Of a DNA stretch of 64,000 bases, positions 12,926 through 27,900 are shown piece by piece. Source of the DNA: Nepenthes gracilis. Lineage: Eukaryota > Streptophyta > Magnoliopsida > Caryophyllales > Nepenthaceae. Below the pieces are notes generated by a model. That model had not been told where the DNA came from. It saw only the letters and a program-made list of their open reading frames with translations, and made no database searches. The stretch spans positions 11,739,030 to 11,803,029 of the forward strand of contig BSYO01000030.1 of assembly GCA_033239525.1 (NCBI GenBank). Reading direction: 5' to 3'. Each line of letters begins with the position of its first letter. Within the stretch, counting starts at the first letter, position 1. The position numbers and the translations under genes were made by a program.

Positions 12926-15315
12926 AAAATTTAATATGCATACTCTTATTTACTCTCTGCCGAAAATATTATTATTTGCAAAAGATTATCACTGGCAATT
13001 ACATTTAGCATATAGTATACCAATGTACAAGATATGTAAAATCCGATAACTAAGCTTTTCATCAATATAATGATTACAGCCTCAACCACAAGCAACGCTA
13101 CAGCCATGACATCCCACCATAATGCGCCACTCCATTTCCACTAATTTTTATGGCATGAAATTGTACAGAGCACTTCTAAAGAGGAAACATCTTATCTGAC
13201 AAAATGAAAAAGCTTTCCAGTAGAATACTATTTTCCTTGAAATTATTCCCCTGGGTACGCTCTAGAAAATGTTTTCCATCCATCCTTTTGGTCGGGAGCA
13301 TATACTTTCGCATTTTCATTTCTCAAATTCGAAATTGTTTTGAGGAGATTGTTTCAGCAAATTCTCAGACACGGATTGATTTCCTTTTCTTTTTTTTCGG
13401 GGGGAGGGTGTTTGGGATTTTTCTCTTGTTTGTACCGTTGTTTTTTCAATCTTTTGGGCATTCTGTCATTCCTTTGAACTATTTATCAGATGGGACGTGT
13501 GTCAGGCTTTTTCTTAATCTCTCTCTCCATCCTTCTCTTTTTATATGCTTTTTGGAATGGGAATTCTGCTTTAATATCACCTGAACGACGGTCTTATCCA
13601 ACCGAAGTAAGATTTTTTAGTGTAAAAATTGCATGTTCGGTACGTCTGACTTATGTCTATGATCCATCATTTGCATATGCTCTTATTTCAGCCAAGCAAG
13701 AAGTCTCTTCGTAATGAATAACAGTTTTAACTTGTGATTTTCGCGTGCCAAAATGTTTTTAAAAGGATGCAACTTCGAAATGTTACTGGTTCTTTGTCGA
13801 CATTTCCAGCGTTCTTCCAAAAATAAAATTTCCAGTTTTTATAATATGGGTGTTCTCAGATTTAATACTACATCTCACAGAAAAGCATTGCTGATTTCTT
13901 ATTAGAAAGGAGGATTCAAATTTTCAGTTCACATTCACATGCAAACAGAGCTCGATGAACTGGCTTTGATTTTTGAGGTAAGTTTCTGGGTTTAAATAGC
14001 AGGCCTTTTTGTTTTTTTTGTTTTTGTTTTTTTTTTTTTTTTTTGCAGTTGTGGTCATTAGGTCTCTTTGACGATGTGCAAGTGGTTATACTGTCGGTGG
14101 TTTTGCAGTCTCTTTCATGGAAGTTACGATATTCAAATAAATTTACATCGTAAAAAATGATCAAATGAGTAATATTCGTCGTTTTGAACAAAGATTGAAA
14201 TGTTTGGTTGTGGCAATACCTTCAAACTATCACTACTGTGCACAGCTTATTTCTGGTGTTACATGATCATGTCATGTGTTTTTCGAAGGTGTGATTATAA
14301 GGGATACCGTCCAGCCTGTAGTAAATTCAAATAGATATTATCGATGTATTTTATCATTAGTAGAATTCTCAAAAAAAAAAAAAAAAAAAGAGGACATTTT
14401 CAGGTTAAAAAACAATTTAACTTTTCATTTTTTTAACTTCTAGGTATTATATATTTTTTTAAAAATTACATCTGAAAACGTTTTTTTTAATTAAAAAAAC
14501 TTGAAATCTAATTTGAAAGATTCTGATCAATTAAATTTACAAGAAAGAAGTAGTGAAAGTAAACTTTTTCAACTTGAATAGGTAAAAGGGATAACAGGGA
14601 GTACGAATTATTCTAATTCAAAAATGATATTCTGCTAGAAGTCAGTCGATAGAATTCATTGTAGGACTTGTATCATAATTCCTGATAAATGAAGGAGCTA
14701 ATCACTAGAATTTAGGTATGAGCTGTTCTGCTGGCCATTTTTACATCAGTCATGAGCATGTCTTTATCTTTATACCCAGACAGATTGATATTATTGCTCT
14801 GTATTAACAGTAAGCACCGGAAAAAGTTTTTATTTGGGAACTTTATGAAGTTTTTATCTGGGAAATCTATGATCAAACTGCTGCTTCTAAGTAATTTGTC
14901 TCCACACACAAATATCAATTTGTCAACCCTAGTATTCTGTGCTTCCTGGTGCGATATCGATCCAACAGATTGAGAGACAATTGTGACACTTTTTTGTATA
15001 AACTGTATCCTAGAGAAAACAAAAAGAAAGAATAGAATGCCATGGATTTCGCCTTTGGCAAGTGTTTTCCCCGTCTTCCTAGTCAGATTATATTGAAATG
15101 TTGTTTTTGGGCTATTGAATGATGTGGCTGATTGTGAACAATTTCACATAAGTTGCTTGATTTTCTGCTGACATCTTTTTCTGCTTTGAGCAATATATGG
15201 CAGGTTCCTTCTATTGCTGGAGTGTATGTGCATTCTGCAAATTCCACTTCTGAAGTTAGCATCCCATATAAACTAAATAGTCATTGTCAGTGGGGTCAAC
15301 AAAACTGGCGCTGTA

Positions 15316-18300
15316 ATGGGTGGATGTGTTTCAGCTTCAAATGGCAGAACTCATAAGAAGTATTCTTACAGGTTAAGGAAACGCTGTGGAAAGATTACCA
15401 CCACAATATGTGAGGCACCAATTAAACGGATTAGTGATTCAGCCAACCGAATATCTGTCAGCGAGTTTGTTCATGTTGACTTTGAGATGGGTGCTACAGC
15501 CACCTGCAGAAGATCAGAAGTTTCTAACAAATCATTTCGTGTTACCCAGCTTCAGTGGAATCTCAGTCAGATTGATGCAAATGGTATTGTTGCTTCTTCT
15601 CTCATGTTATCAAACTGCTTAGGGAAACCACAAAAAAACGTAAAGATAAAAAAGATCAGAGAAAACCATTTTCCATGTTCCATAATTATGGATACAACTG
15701 CTTGGGAGAAGCATTACAAACAAACTAAAAGAAAATTTTGATTCAAAAAACCTAGTCAGTGTTAATCAAGAGATATACTAGTACGTAAAATTCAGTTGCT
15801 TTGAAACTATTTCAAGAGCACAAGACATCCCAATACATTGGCCATTCAGGTGAAAGAACTCCTGCAAATTCATGCCTTCTCATTCAAAGATGGTACCTTT
15901 GTGGTTTCATAGTTGTTTCGACACAGATGATCATCATGTTATCCACTCATATATCATCTTAGTGTGCAAATTAAGATGTGGTATGCTCCCTAATATTAGT
16001 GAAAGAAATTATCATTGAAACTGATCCATATTAGACATGGATAGTCAGATATGCTATAGACTTATCATTTTCTGTTGCATCTGATGTATGACCAACACTG
16101 ATCCATAGTAGATCATACATGGTACCTCTCGTTAGTGTGCTTAAATAACATGTTCCTTTTGCTGATGTGACTATTGTATCATTTGTCTGTGCACACTGAG
16201 TCTAAAATTTGATATGCGAAACAGATGCATAGCCGCAATATGGGGGAATTCTTTGCATAGTTGATATGACATTGTTCCATTTGTCTGTTTAAACTTTCAA
16301 GTTCCTTTTTGGAGCCAGATGTTTCACATATGCTTAGTGGTTTCTCCTTTTCTATGCAGGAGTATAGTTTCATGTTCCTTTATTCTAATGCCTGCATGTG
16401 ATATACTCGTGGTCAGGATTAAGGATCAGCAGTTATCTTTTTGTTTACTCATTTTTGGTTCTTCAGTGCTATTCTTCTAATCATTATGCTGTCACCACTA
16501 TAGTCAGGAGGAAAATGCTAAAACAGTACCCCCATAAATTATTATCTGACTGTAAAGAATTATCATCTATACAGGGATATGCCAAGAGGAAGCATGGTTT
16601 GACTCGGTTAGCATATTGGACTCTGATTCAGATGATGACTTTATCAGTGTACTTGGAGGTAAAGGATCCGATTGCAACTTCCAATATGGTATCCAAAGAG
16701 ATCAGATAGGAAAAGATACTCCAAATCACAGAACAGCTTCTCAAATATTTGTTTGTTTCCTTTTAGAATGTATTCTTTTTCTATGGATAAACTTTGGGCC
16801 AATTGTAGGATTTTTTCATTGTGACCTGAAGGTCATGGTCTCAAGCCACGGAAATAATATTTCTACAATGTAAGTATAAGTCGAGGTATATCTAACCCTT
16901 TCTAGAACCAACAATGTTAGAGCCTTGTGCATTGGACAGCATTTTTTATTCTTTGTTCTATGGGGCCAGGGCAGTAGTCCAATTTTTAAATCCCCTTCTA
17001 GCTTGCATACTCCATTACCTCAGTTAGGTAGGGCATTTGGGCCAGTTTTCCTTGATTTCATGGTTCATCCCACACAAGTAAGTTATGAATGTGGTTAGGG
17101 ATAAATGGTGGAATCTAAAAGGCAACTATTAAATGATTTGGAAATTTCGCCTTGTATCTCCTACAATTGCATGTATAATGTGTTAGGATTCGGTCAATAC
17201 ACACACATCCGACACAACGGAATAAACCCAAACCCTCCATCAAATATCAACTACCAAACTCATGAGTACAAGGAATATAATAATGTACAATGATTTTTAA
17301 CGTGGAAAACCTTCTTAATTAAAGGAAAAATCATAATATTTACTCCGAACAAATTCGCTATAATGATAGTGCTGATTATAAAATAATATCTTTCAAAATC
17401 TCTTCACTACAACTCGAGTGAAGAATTGTTAAATATAAACTCTTTCAACATACTTAACAATTCATATGAGAAAATATACCGAAAAATAAGAATAATTAAA
17501 TGGTAATGCATTTTAAAAATAACACCAGCGCAACGTACCCAATCTTAACAAAGAATAAAACTTAAATTGGATCTCAATTGGATGCTAAACCTCTTCCTCT
17601 TTTATCTTTTTCTTTTCTCCCTTTCTGTGGATGCTTCTTATGTGAGAAAATAATTTTGAATGCTTTAAAATTCACGTAAGGCGCGACTTTATATTAGTGT
17701 CAACACACAAGCACTAATTAAGCATGCATTAGGCACGACCTCCTCGAACAAACGGCACATGAGCGCTCCTTAGGTGTGTCTGATGTACCATTCAGCTGAC
17801 CTTTGATTGACCATTGGCCAACACTTAGCATAAATATCGTGTGATCCTTCAACTTCCTTTGTCACTTGGTAATGTTTGACCTACTCTCGGTCGATCATCG
17901 TATAATTATTGTGTGACCCTTGGTTGATATCTTTGCCCAAGAGTACTACCCGCGTCCTTCCGATGACCATCTGTTTATAATAATATCCATAAGTAACCCA
18001 AAATTCAACATAACAGGTTGAATTTATTCCATCTAATTAAAGTTTTTGCCTATTTGGCAATCTGAATGCATATTGATCTAAACGTGGCTTGATATATTTG
18101 TTGACGATTATCTCAACCGTTTCAGTAGATTAGATTTGTAGAATGTATCATATTGCTCTCATTTCCTTTCTGCTGATTTGTTTTCATTTGTGTGTTAGAT
18201 GTGCTAGACAGTAGTAGGGTACTTAGCAGGACAAGCATATGGGCTGGTGCACCTGAAAGATACATCTACCATCCACTAGCAGGGCTTTTGATTCCGGGTG

Positions 18301-18839
18301 CAACTGGAGAGAAACTGATTCCAGGTTGTTGGTCAGGAATTTCACCTTCAGTCTTCAATGTCCGTGGTCAGAATTACTTCAGGTATGCCGTCAAGTTGCT
18401 TATGTAAATCAATATAGATGATTATTGTTTCGAGCTGCTCCTCGATTTAGGTTCTATGTATTCTTGTTCATGCATGTACTGACAATCTACTGTCCACAAT
18501 TCGTACACAGAGACAAACAGAAACAGTCAGCACCAAGTTACTGCCCGTACGCCCCAATTGGTGTTGATTTGTTTGTTTGTCCCAGAAAGATTCATCACAT
18601 TGCTCAGTACCTGCAACTTCCTTCTGCTAAAGCACATGAGAAAGTGCCATCACTTCTGATTGTTAACATACAGGTTTCCTCTTTTCCAATTTTGAAGAAT
18701 CTTTATGATTGTTATACAAGTGCATCCTTCATGACCCCCATGATAGAGTTTGGTTGATTTTTGTTACCTGTGGTTAGGCCCATGGTTTTTCATTTCAAAC
18801 ATAGGTTATGGATCTCTCTCTCTCTCTCTCTCTCTCACA

Positions 18840-18873
<34 letters not shown>

Positions 18874-18909
18874 GTAATAGTAATAGTAATAGTAATAGTA
18901 GTAGTAGTA

Positions 18910-18953
<44 letters not shown>

Positions 18954-21900
18954 TGCTGGTTCTTCATCCTCAACCTGCCTCTTTGCATTGTGATAACCAA
19001 ATAACTATTCATATTGCAGCTAATCCACTTTTTCATAAAAGAACTAAATATATTAGTTGGACTATCATCTAATTTGAGAGAAGTTACTAGGATTGATTTC
19101 CACATCATATGTGTCTTCCCTTAATCAATTGGAAGACATTTCTACTAAACCTCTTTTGTTCAGGTTACTTTCCTCCTTGTTGTCCGAGGTGGGAGAAAAG
19201 GACATTTGCTGTCCATCTTGATGGTAGATAACTAATGATGTTATGCAGCCGAAGTTCCCAAGTTGATGACGTGCAATTCGCTATATCTTTACTATAGTTA
19301 TTGAAATTTGATCAAATTAATTATAATGCAAGCATATTTTGTAATAATGTTGACATACAAATGTGTCAAATAAAGTTTTTGTATGGGAACAATACTTTAA
19401 TTGTACCTCTTTGGACAACAGTTGAAGATGCAAAATATATTATGTAGTTAGGGGTAGCATTACCATGAAAATATAATATAATGCCATATCAACGTGTTTC
19501 TTTCACGCATTAACAGAAGTTATGGAGTGAAATGGGAATAAAAGAGTGGTGTATGGAGGCATTCGTATTTCTTGTTCAATTTGAAAATGGTAGTTGCCCT
19601 TCATTGCGTGCATGGCGTGATTTGTATGAACAACCAATATCAAGGTGCTAAGCATTCGGTACTAATAATTATAACACAGCAGTACTAGAAGCATGAACCA
19701 ACTGTTTGTGTTCTCTTTTTTTATTGGACGCTTTATGTCAGATGCCTACATATGCTGCTTCCATGTTCCAACATGACACCGACGGTGAAGGCACAAGTCT
19801 TGTGTTGTATTTTAAGGTATCTGAAGACTTCGACCAAAATATTTCTTCTCAATTTCAAGACAGCATCAAGGTAATTCACTTTGAATTGCCTCCTAAAATA
19901 TTCAGGTTTAATTTTTTGCATCTGGAATTTATATATTCTTGACATTTTGTCTTGGATCAAAAGAATATGGCTTGTCACATCCTTTACAAAATATTTACTC
20001 ATGCAAAATTTCTCTTTATGGTAAGGTTGGGATACTTGTTTAAACTTGACAGCTGAATACAAGTTTATGTACTGTGACATTGTACTGACATGAGCCTCTC
20101 CTACCCCTTCTCTTCCTTGCTAAAGGTTTCCCTTTCTGCATGAACACCTATTGAATCCATTTATCATCTGATGACAAGCATTTGCTAACTTCAGTCAAGG
20201 AAAAGAAGTGTGGATCATATCCTGTTGGTCTCTTCTAATTCTATCTGCTTATGATTTTCAGTTCTGCGACAAGAAACGTGCAAGTCAAGCAATATATCTC
20301 CACTTCACTCACTCAAATCTAGTGATCATACCATCGGAGTAGCAAAGAAAATGACTCGTACAATAATAAGTGAAACTTATGAATGTTACAAAAGATGGGC
20401 TAAATCTGGAAATATTGTGCCCTTTCTGTCAAATTCATGGTAGTGGCTGAAGAGTTGATCCTCTCACCTTGAAGCCCAGAAGCAGTCAATTTTTTCTCCC
20501 CCTCTTCCAATAGTAAAATCTCATTTACTATGACAACATGGACAATAGAAAGGCAAGCGGATGATGACAAAATAGATGGTGATACTGAATTCGTTGGGAA
20601 TTTCATAATTGACTCTACTTAGTGGGACTTACATTTTGTTGTTGTTGGGTAAACTTCCTATAAATTTGTCTAAATTAAAAGAAATCATTGCAATTTATCT
20701 TGTGAATACATGAGTTGGTGAAACTTCCATAGCCTTCAAATTGCATCAAAGTTTAAAATATTGCTTTGACATGGCATTTGGATGTTACAGCAAGTAGTCA
20801 AATTTGCTGCAAATTTTGGCTTTCTGATGCAGAGACTCGTGGAAAATGACATGGAATCACTCAAGAGTTTTGGAAAGGAATCTGCAGTTCCTTTCAGAGA
20901 AAGACTCAAAATTTTATCGAATTTAGTCAATGCAGATGATCTTCAATTGAGTTCCACTGAAAAGAAACTCATAAATGCTTATAAAGACAAGCCAGTATTG
21001 TCAAGACCTCAGCATGATTTTTTCAAGGTTGGAAATCATTATCATTTAATTTTTTCATTTATATTCCATCTATATTACAAACTTTGATATTTAATCTGAG
21101 CAGTATGCATCATGTCCATCAGTTAGTCAGGCCATCTCATACAAAACTGTTGAAACAATCATTCCTTTCTTTTCTTTTTTGTCAAGTTATATTCAATGCA
21201 CTAAATGATCTAGTTAAAGCATCAATGACAACACATTTGTAGCAGTAGTTTACTTTGTCTGGTGTAGGAAACTTTTTCAAGGGTATGGAAAAATGCCGTG
21301 TGACGCCTAGTTAAAAGAGATATTTTAGACACCATTGTGTGATGTGGTGCCCTATCTATATATCAATTTTTATGTGGGCCTATTAATGTGAATAGATATT
21401 GGGACGGATCATTTTCTTATAAGTGTCATGTTCTGTGTTCATATCCATATTCTTTAATTCATTAGCCAGCCCTATGAAGCTATGCGGGAGCCTTGGTTGG
21501 TCCATACTTGAGCAAATGAGGATCCTCGGTAAGTGAAGCTATCATGTTCAGCATGTGCCTAGTGCATGTGCGTTGATAATAGAAGTGGTACGCCTATGAG
21601 GGCGATCAGGTATTGATAGAAAAAGTAGCATTGCTCATGCATGCCAGCCACAACGCTTGTGTGCCAATGCCTAAAACAAGTGCACCTGATGGTCTGATGC
21701 TCGTGCCTTGTGGCCCCCTTATAGAAGTTTGATTTATTTTTAGGTCATTTACATGATATTTTTGAGAGAATCCGTTGAACGCCAAAATAAAGAGAGAAAG
21801 AGAAAGAAAGGAAGAAGTGGTAGATTCACTTAATTGTTTGGGCTTTGAATCGTATTTCATTATTTGTTAATATTGAGTACGTTGTTCTTAATATGAAGAA

Positions 21901-24900
21901 GAACATTTTTTTACCAATTATTTTCTTTTTATTTCCTCTTGTACTCTTTATTGACTGGGTTGCTCTTTACAAGGTGTTGTATCCTTGTGTTGATAAAAGT
22001 TTTTTTAATTGATATATCTTATAGTCAATATTTTACGGATATATCATTCTGTGGTTTTTTTCTTTATTCTTTAAGAAAATTTACACGTAAAATTGTCTTA
22101 TAATTGTGACTATTATTTTGTGTTTATGTGTTAATGTATTATCTCCCTGCAGGTTTAAATAATAGTTCGGTAACTATCCTCAGAGATTAGTTCTCGATTT
22201 TGTGAATAAAGCTTTTGATGACTAAAACACAACAAGTGTTGTCAAAGCAATTGGGTTGTTGTGTTAAAGTTGTTTGAATTAATGGAGAGTGGTAGCAAAA
22301 TGATTTGCTTAAATGGCACAAACTTTGACATTTAAATGAGCAAGATGAAAGTTTTATTGTTCGTTAAAATAATACATCTTCCAATATAAACTACCCAAAG
22401 CTCAAATCAAAATTCAAATAAGATTGAGCTTTTGAATATTAGTAAGTTTGTATGTACATTTGACAATCTACTGATGATAACGTTTATAATTAAATCTATA
22501 ATGAAAAGTATGCAAGGGCACTATGGGAGAAGCTCAAAATACTTTATACATAAAAAATGAGTAATAACAAATTGTATCATTTAAAGAAGTTGATATAAGT
22601 GAAGCATCGATAAGGGGGCTTTATAGCTGATCACTTCAGTGAATTTTGAGGTAACATTGATCAACTGAGTAGTATGGGTATCAAATTCAATAACGAATCA
22701 ATAGGGTTATGGTTGTCGACTACATTACTAAATTCATGAAAAGTCATCTAGATTATCATTGTAGATACCATTCTTAACGGTGTAGTGACCTTGTAGATAA
22801 TGAAGGGTGCGGTCCCTGATAAGTAGACGAGAAGGAGGTTGTAAATTGTTCACATCCTCGCATTCTAAAATGCTTGTTTCCCAGTTACGAGGAAGGGGCA
22901 ATGAGACATGTTCTACATCGGATAAGAAAAGTTTGAGCAAATTAGGATCGAGATATCAAAATCTCAAATGCTATCATTGTGGGAAAAAAAATGCCATATT
23001 AAGAAGCATTAATACAAGTGGAAATGAGAAATAGAGATAGTGGTGAAAAGAAGGCCAAGAAGACCTGAGATAATGAGAGAGTGTCAATTGTTACTAAGTT
23101 TGATCCTCTTATTATGTGTGAAGAAGATGTAATCAACGTGGCCGACCATGAGATGAGTTGAGTGATCGATATTGGTGCATCGCTCCATATCCCTGTGACA
23201 TCAATGAGAGATTTCTTCACATGCTATATTCCCAACAATTTCAAAGTGTTAAAGATAGGTAATAATGACTTGTCAGTGATCTTGGGCTGCAATTACATGT
23301 GTTTGACTATCGACAACAATGCAAAGTTGATCTTGAGGGATGTTTGATAAGTTCTGTATAATTTTCTAAATCTTATTTCGGCTAGTAAGCTCGATAATAA
23401 GGGGTTTTACAACACTTTCTATGATGACTTGTGGAAGCTCATCAGAGACTCTTTAGTGGTGGCACGTGGAAAGAAACTTTTTAGTTTATATATGTTGTAA
23501 GTCTCAGTCTCTAATGGAGACATGAATGTAGCTAAGGGAGATAAGTCTACGGATATATGGCATAAGCGACTTAGCTATATGATCGAAAAATGGCTTAATT
23601 GTTTAGTGAATAAAATCCTCTTCCGAACGTAAAGGAAGCAAAGTTAAAGGTGTGTTTTCATTGTATGGATAGAAAGTAATGAAAAATTTTATTTAATGTA
23701 AACTCATTTTAAAAGAAGGCGGATCTTTTTGAGCTCATGCACACCAATATATGTGGTTCTCTTAAGGTAAAAATTCTCGACGATACACTTTATTTCATAA
23801 TTTGTATTAATGATTGCTCTAGGAAACTGTTAGTGTGTTCCTTATTACGAAAGATCAAGCACTTGATGTTTTTAAACAATTGCATGCATTGGTTGAAAGG
23901 CAAACGAGAAAGAAGCAAAAGTGCATTCGCAGCGACAACAAAAGAGAGTACATCAAGCTATTTGACAAATATTGTTTTTCGCATGGGATTCAATTCTAAA
24001 AGACCCCACCAAGGACATCACATCTAAACAATGTGGTTGAGAGGATGAATCATATATTGATTGAAAGAGTTCGATGCATACTTTCAAAGACAAAGCTCCC
24101 TGGCTCTTTTAGAAGAAAGTCTTGAATGTCGTAATTCATGTTATTAACCTCTCTCCTAGTGGTCCCTTAGATGATGATATGTCCGACATCATGTGGTTTG
24201 GAAATTATTCATACTTGAGTACAAGTCTTTTGTCAATATTCTTAAGGACGAAAGGTCCAAACTTAACAGGAAGACACAATAATGCATTTTTTTCAGTTAT
24301 GGAAAAGATGAATTTGGTGATTGGTTCTATGATCCGTTAGCGATGAACTTTGTAAGATCTAGAGATGTCGTGTTGATATATCGACAGAGCAGAGAAGGTT
24401 ATCTCCCATGGTAATGATTGTTTTTGCAATATGGATCCTACGCCATTGACAATAATGCCAATTCATGTTGATGATAACGTTCAGGTTGATCATGGATGTG
24501 AACGGAGATCATAATATTTCCCTATTTGATGAGGTGGACGATGTTGATAATTATACTTATGATGATATTCAACATGAAGCCACTGAGCTCACACCGATCA
24601 TCCCACTCTGATGATCGATGAGAGATAGACTTGTTTACACACCGATTGATCGATGAGTATTTATTACTTACCAATGATAGATAGCCCAAATACTTTGAAA
24701 AAGTTATGGAGGACAATCACAAGACGGCATAGATGGACGTCATGTAAGACGAAATGAAATTTTTGCATGAAAATTGTGCTTTTAAGCTTACCAGGTTGTC
24801 TAAGGGCAAACCAGTACTGAAGCATAAGTAGGTATTCCGATTGAAGTCTGAAGATAATAAACCTCAACTAAGGTACAAGGTGAGATTGGCTTTGAAGGGA

Positions 24901-27900
24901 TTTAGGCAATGAAAGGGCACAGACTTTGAGGAGATCTTTTCTCCTGCTGTGAAGATGCCTTTTATTTGACCTATTCTCGGATTAGCTACAAGCTTTAATG
25001 TAGAATTTGAACAACTAGTTGTGTAGATGACGTTCCTTCATGGTAATTTTAAGGAGGAAATATACATAGAGCAAACAGAGGGGTTCCAACTTAAGGGGAA
25101 TGAGCATTTAGTATACCGTTTGAAAAACAACTTTTATGGGATAAAACAAGCCTTAAGATAATGGTACAAAAAGTTCAAATCTATGATGGTTGAGTAAGGC
25201 CACCGGAAGACTTCTTCAAACCATTACTTTTTTATCCAAAATTTCTCAAAAAAGGATTTGTTATCTTCTTGGTTTATATGGATAACATACTTATTGTGAG
25301 GTGAAATGCCTTCTGAATTAGATAGTTGAAGAAGCAACTTGGAAGTCTTTTGTTGCAAAAGACTTGGGGTTGTTAAAGTAAATTTTTGGTATAATAATTT
25401 ATCATGACCGGAAGATGAAGAAGTTTTGGATGTCTCAAGAGAGTTATATTGAAAAGGTGCTTCAACGATTCAATGTGTAGAAGTCAAAATTAGTGAGTAC
25501 TCTGATTGTAAATTATTTTAAATTGACACCAAGCAAAGTCCTTCTATGGTGAATAAGAAGGTCCGTATGAGATATTTTCTTTATTCTTCAGCCGTTGGGA
25601 GTTTAATATATGCTATGATGTACACAAGGTTGAACATAGCTCATGTGATTAGAATCTCCAGCCAATTCCTTTCCACTACCAAAAAGGAGCTTTAATTTGT
25701 GGTAAAGTAAATACTTAGATATATTGGGATACTTCCAAGATGTGTTTGTATTGTAATGTTCGGGTTTTTAAGTGAGAATTATGACTTTATTAATATAATT
25801 TTAGATCAATCTTAAAATACTTGTAAAATAAAAAGTTATGAAAATATTTAATTTTTTCTTAGAATTAGGCTCGGCACCTAACCCACGCTTATGCGCATTG
25901 TGGGTAGTAATTGCACGCGTGAGGGATATCTCTAAGATGCTTATACATATTCATGGCAAATCACCTAGGTGCATCTATGTTAGCGCTCATGCATGGATGA
26001 GGCAGAATGTCGGTGCCAATGTGGAGCTCATGCACGATTGTGCAGTGGATCAACGCCTGATGTACACCTATCTAGCGCTTGTGCGCTATTTTTGGTCATT
26101 TTTACAAGAAGGAAAGAGAGACAACAAGAGAAAGAAAGAGGAGAAGAAGAAGAAGAAGAAGAAGAGAAAGTAATAGAAGGAAAATATTTTGAAGTAATAT
26201 CTTGTCATATCTATTAGATCGAAGGTTAAAGGTAGGTCTTTTAAACCCTTTCTTTGATCTATTTTGTATATCATTCGATTTCATTTATGATATTTATTTT
26301 ATTACACATACATATAACCCTTTATGCCATTGCTTTAAATATTGTGGCATTTGTGTGACTTTTACTGAATGTTTTGAAGTTTTATTGGGTTTTATCGAAA
26401 ATTTGAAGGATTTATTTGTTTTTCATAGAATAAGTAAATGTTTTAAGATAATATATTTATATATAAAAATAATTGTGAATAAAAGTCAAGAAATTTGTGC
26501 ATTTGGTCTTATATGTTGATATTTCAAGTAAGTGTTTCAGATCGGACTTTATTTTGATTTGGATATGAGATTTGTACTTTTTTATAGGATGAAAAGTTTT
26601 ATATTTATATTTGTTCAAAGACTGAAAAGTTTTAGATTTATACTTTTTCTACAGAGAAAAAAAGTTTTGAATATTTGTTATAAAGTTTATCATTTGTTAT
26701 TTTTGCAAAAACTATTGTAATGAATTAAATTAAATAATATATTCATATGTCCTAATATATTAGTCAAACTTGATGACTTTACCTATTCCTACGGGTGACA
26801 AAGAAAGTAATGTTTGACCCTATATATAAAGTATATATATAGATGACCTACCTATAAGTCTAAATAGTAGTATTTTGGCCTAAAGTTAATGAAAATATGT
26901 GTAATTCTTTCTCAAAGTAATCATTTTGGCCATTAGTTCTCAAATCTTAGCATATTTTGAACCTTAAGATTTTTGACCTGAATCATATTTGATATTTGAT
27001 ATATTTAACATTTGAAATTTGCAGATTTTGATGCAGTCTTTAGATCCAGCTGACTTTGGACTTCTGAGCTTTTGGAATCATGTGATATTTGGATGATTTC
27101 ATATTGTTTAGTATTATTTGATATTCATAAATGGATTACGAAATTTGTGTATGAATTTACATTTGAGTATTCAATATTTAGACATTGATTTCTGGATGTT
27201 TGATATATTTGGTTTTGAACGTGTTTTACTATTTGTCATTTCTTCGTTCTGTTTTGTAGACATATATTTATTATTGTATATATATATATTTGTTAAATTT
27301 TAGGTTCATGATTTGTCTTACTTTCTAACCTTTCATATTAGAGGGCATTTGGATTGCTTCCATGATTTTGGACGGAAAAGATTGAAGACCTTTATTATTA
27401 TTTTGTTTTTTGGACATGTATTTGGATTTATTACGAGAATCATGTTAGGTTTTTTTGTTTATTTGAATTATTTATGGTCTGTATTATTTGGAATATATAT
27501 TTATCAGTATGGACTTTGTACTGGCTTTGTATTATCATTGTTTAGATGTTCATAGATGCTTTTTTTACACAGGTTTGGTATGAGCAGATTATCAAAATGA
27601 TTTATTTGGTGATCAGACATGGTAGTTCGGTTAGCTCATGCGTTTGTTATTAAGAGTCATGGATATTATATTGCTTTGAATTTGGTTTTGTTCAGGTCTT
27701 GCCTAGTATTTTGGATTAATTGGGTTCCGTCCAATTCAAAAAGGAGAATAGATTTATTCAAATTTCTTTAATTAATTAATTAATGACTTGCTCAGGTTGG
27801 GGTTGCAACATGTATTTCTTCAATGGAAAGCAGTTTTTGATTGGGTTCACAAATGTCAATATGGCCGGTGATAGAGACATTTAGAAGTCAACTTCAGGAT

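Noticed and set aside
13204..13584. 126-codon plus-strand ORF rich in Phe and Leu
   Set aside because: It lies in the 5' UTR intron of the DUF1336 gene, resembles no protein, is rich in T runs and has no splice or promoter context of its own.
18750..19108. Poly-Asn, poly-Ile and poly-Leu frames
   Set aside because: They are translations of the AAT/AGT microsatellite in an intron.
20792..20832. Alternative exon start at 20792 in the DUF1336 gene
   Set aside because: It is in frame and has an AG, but would insert 14 hydrophobic residues where the family has none. The acceptor at 20832 fits better. It remains possible as an alternative splice.
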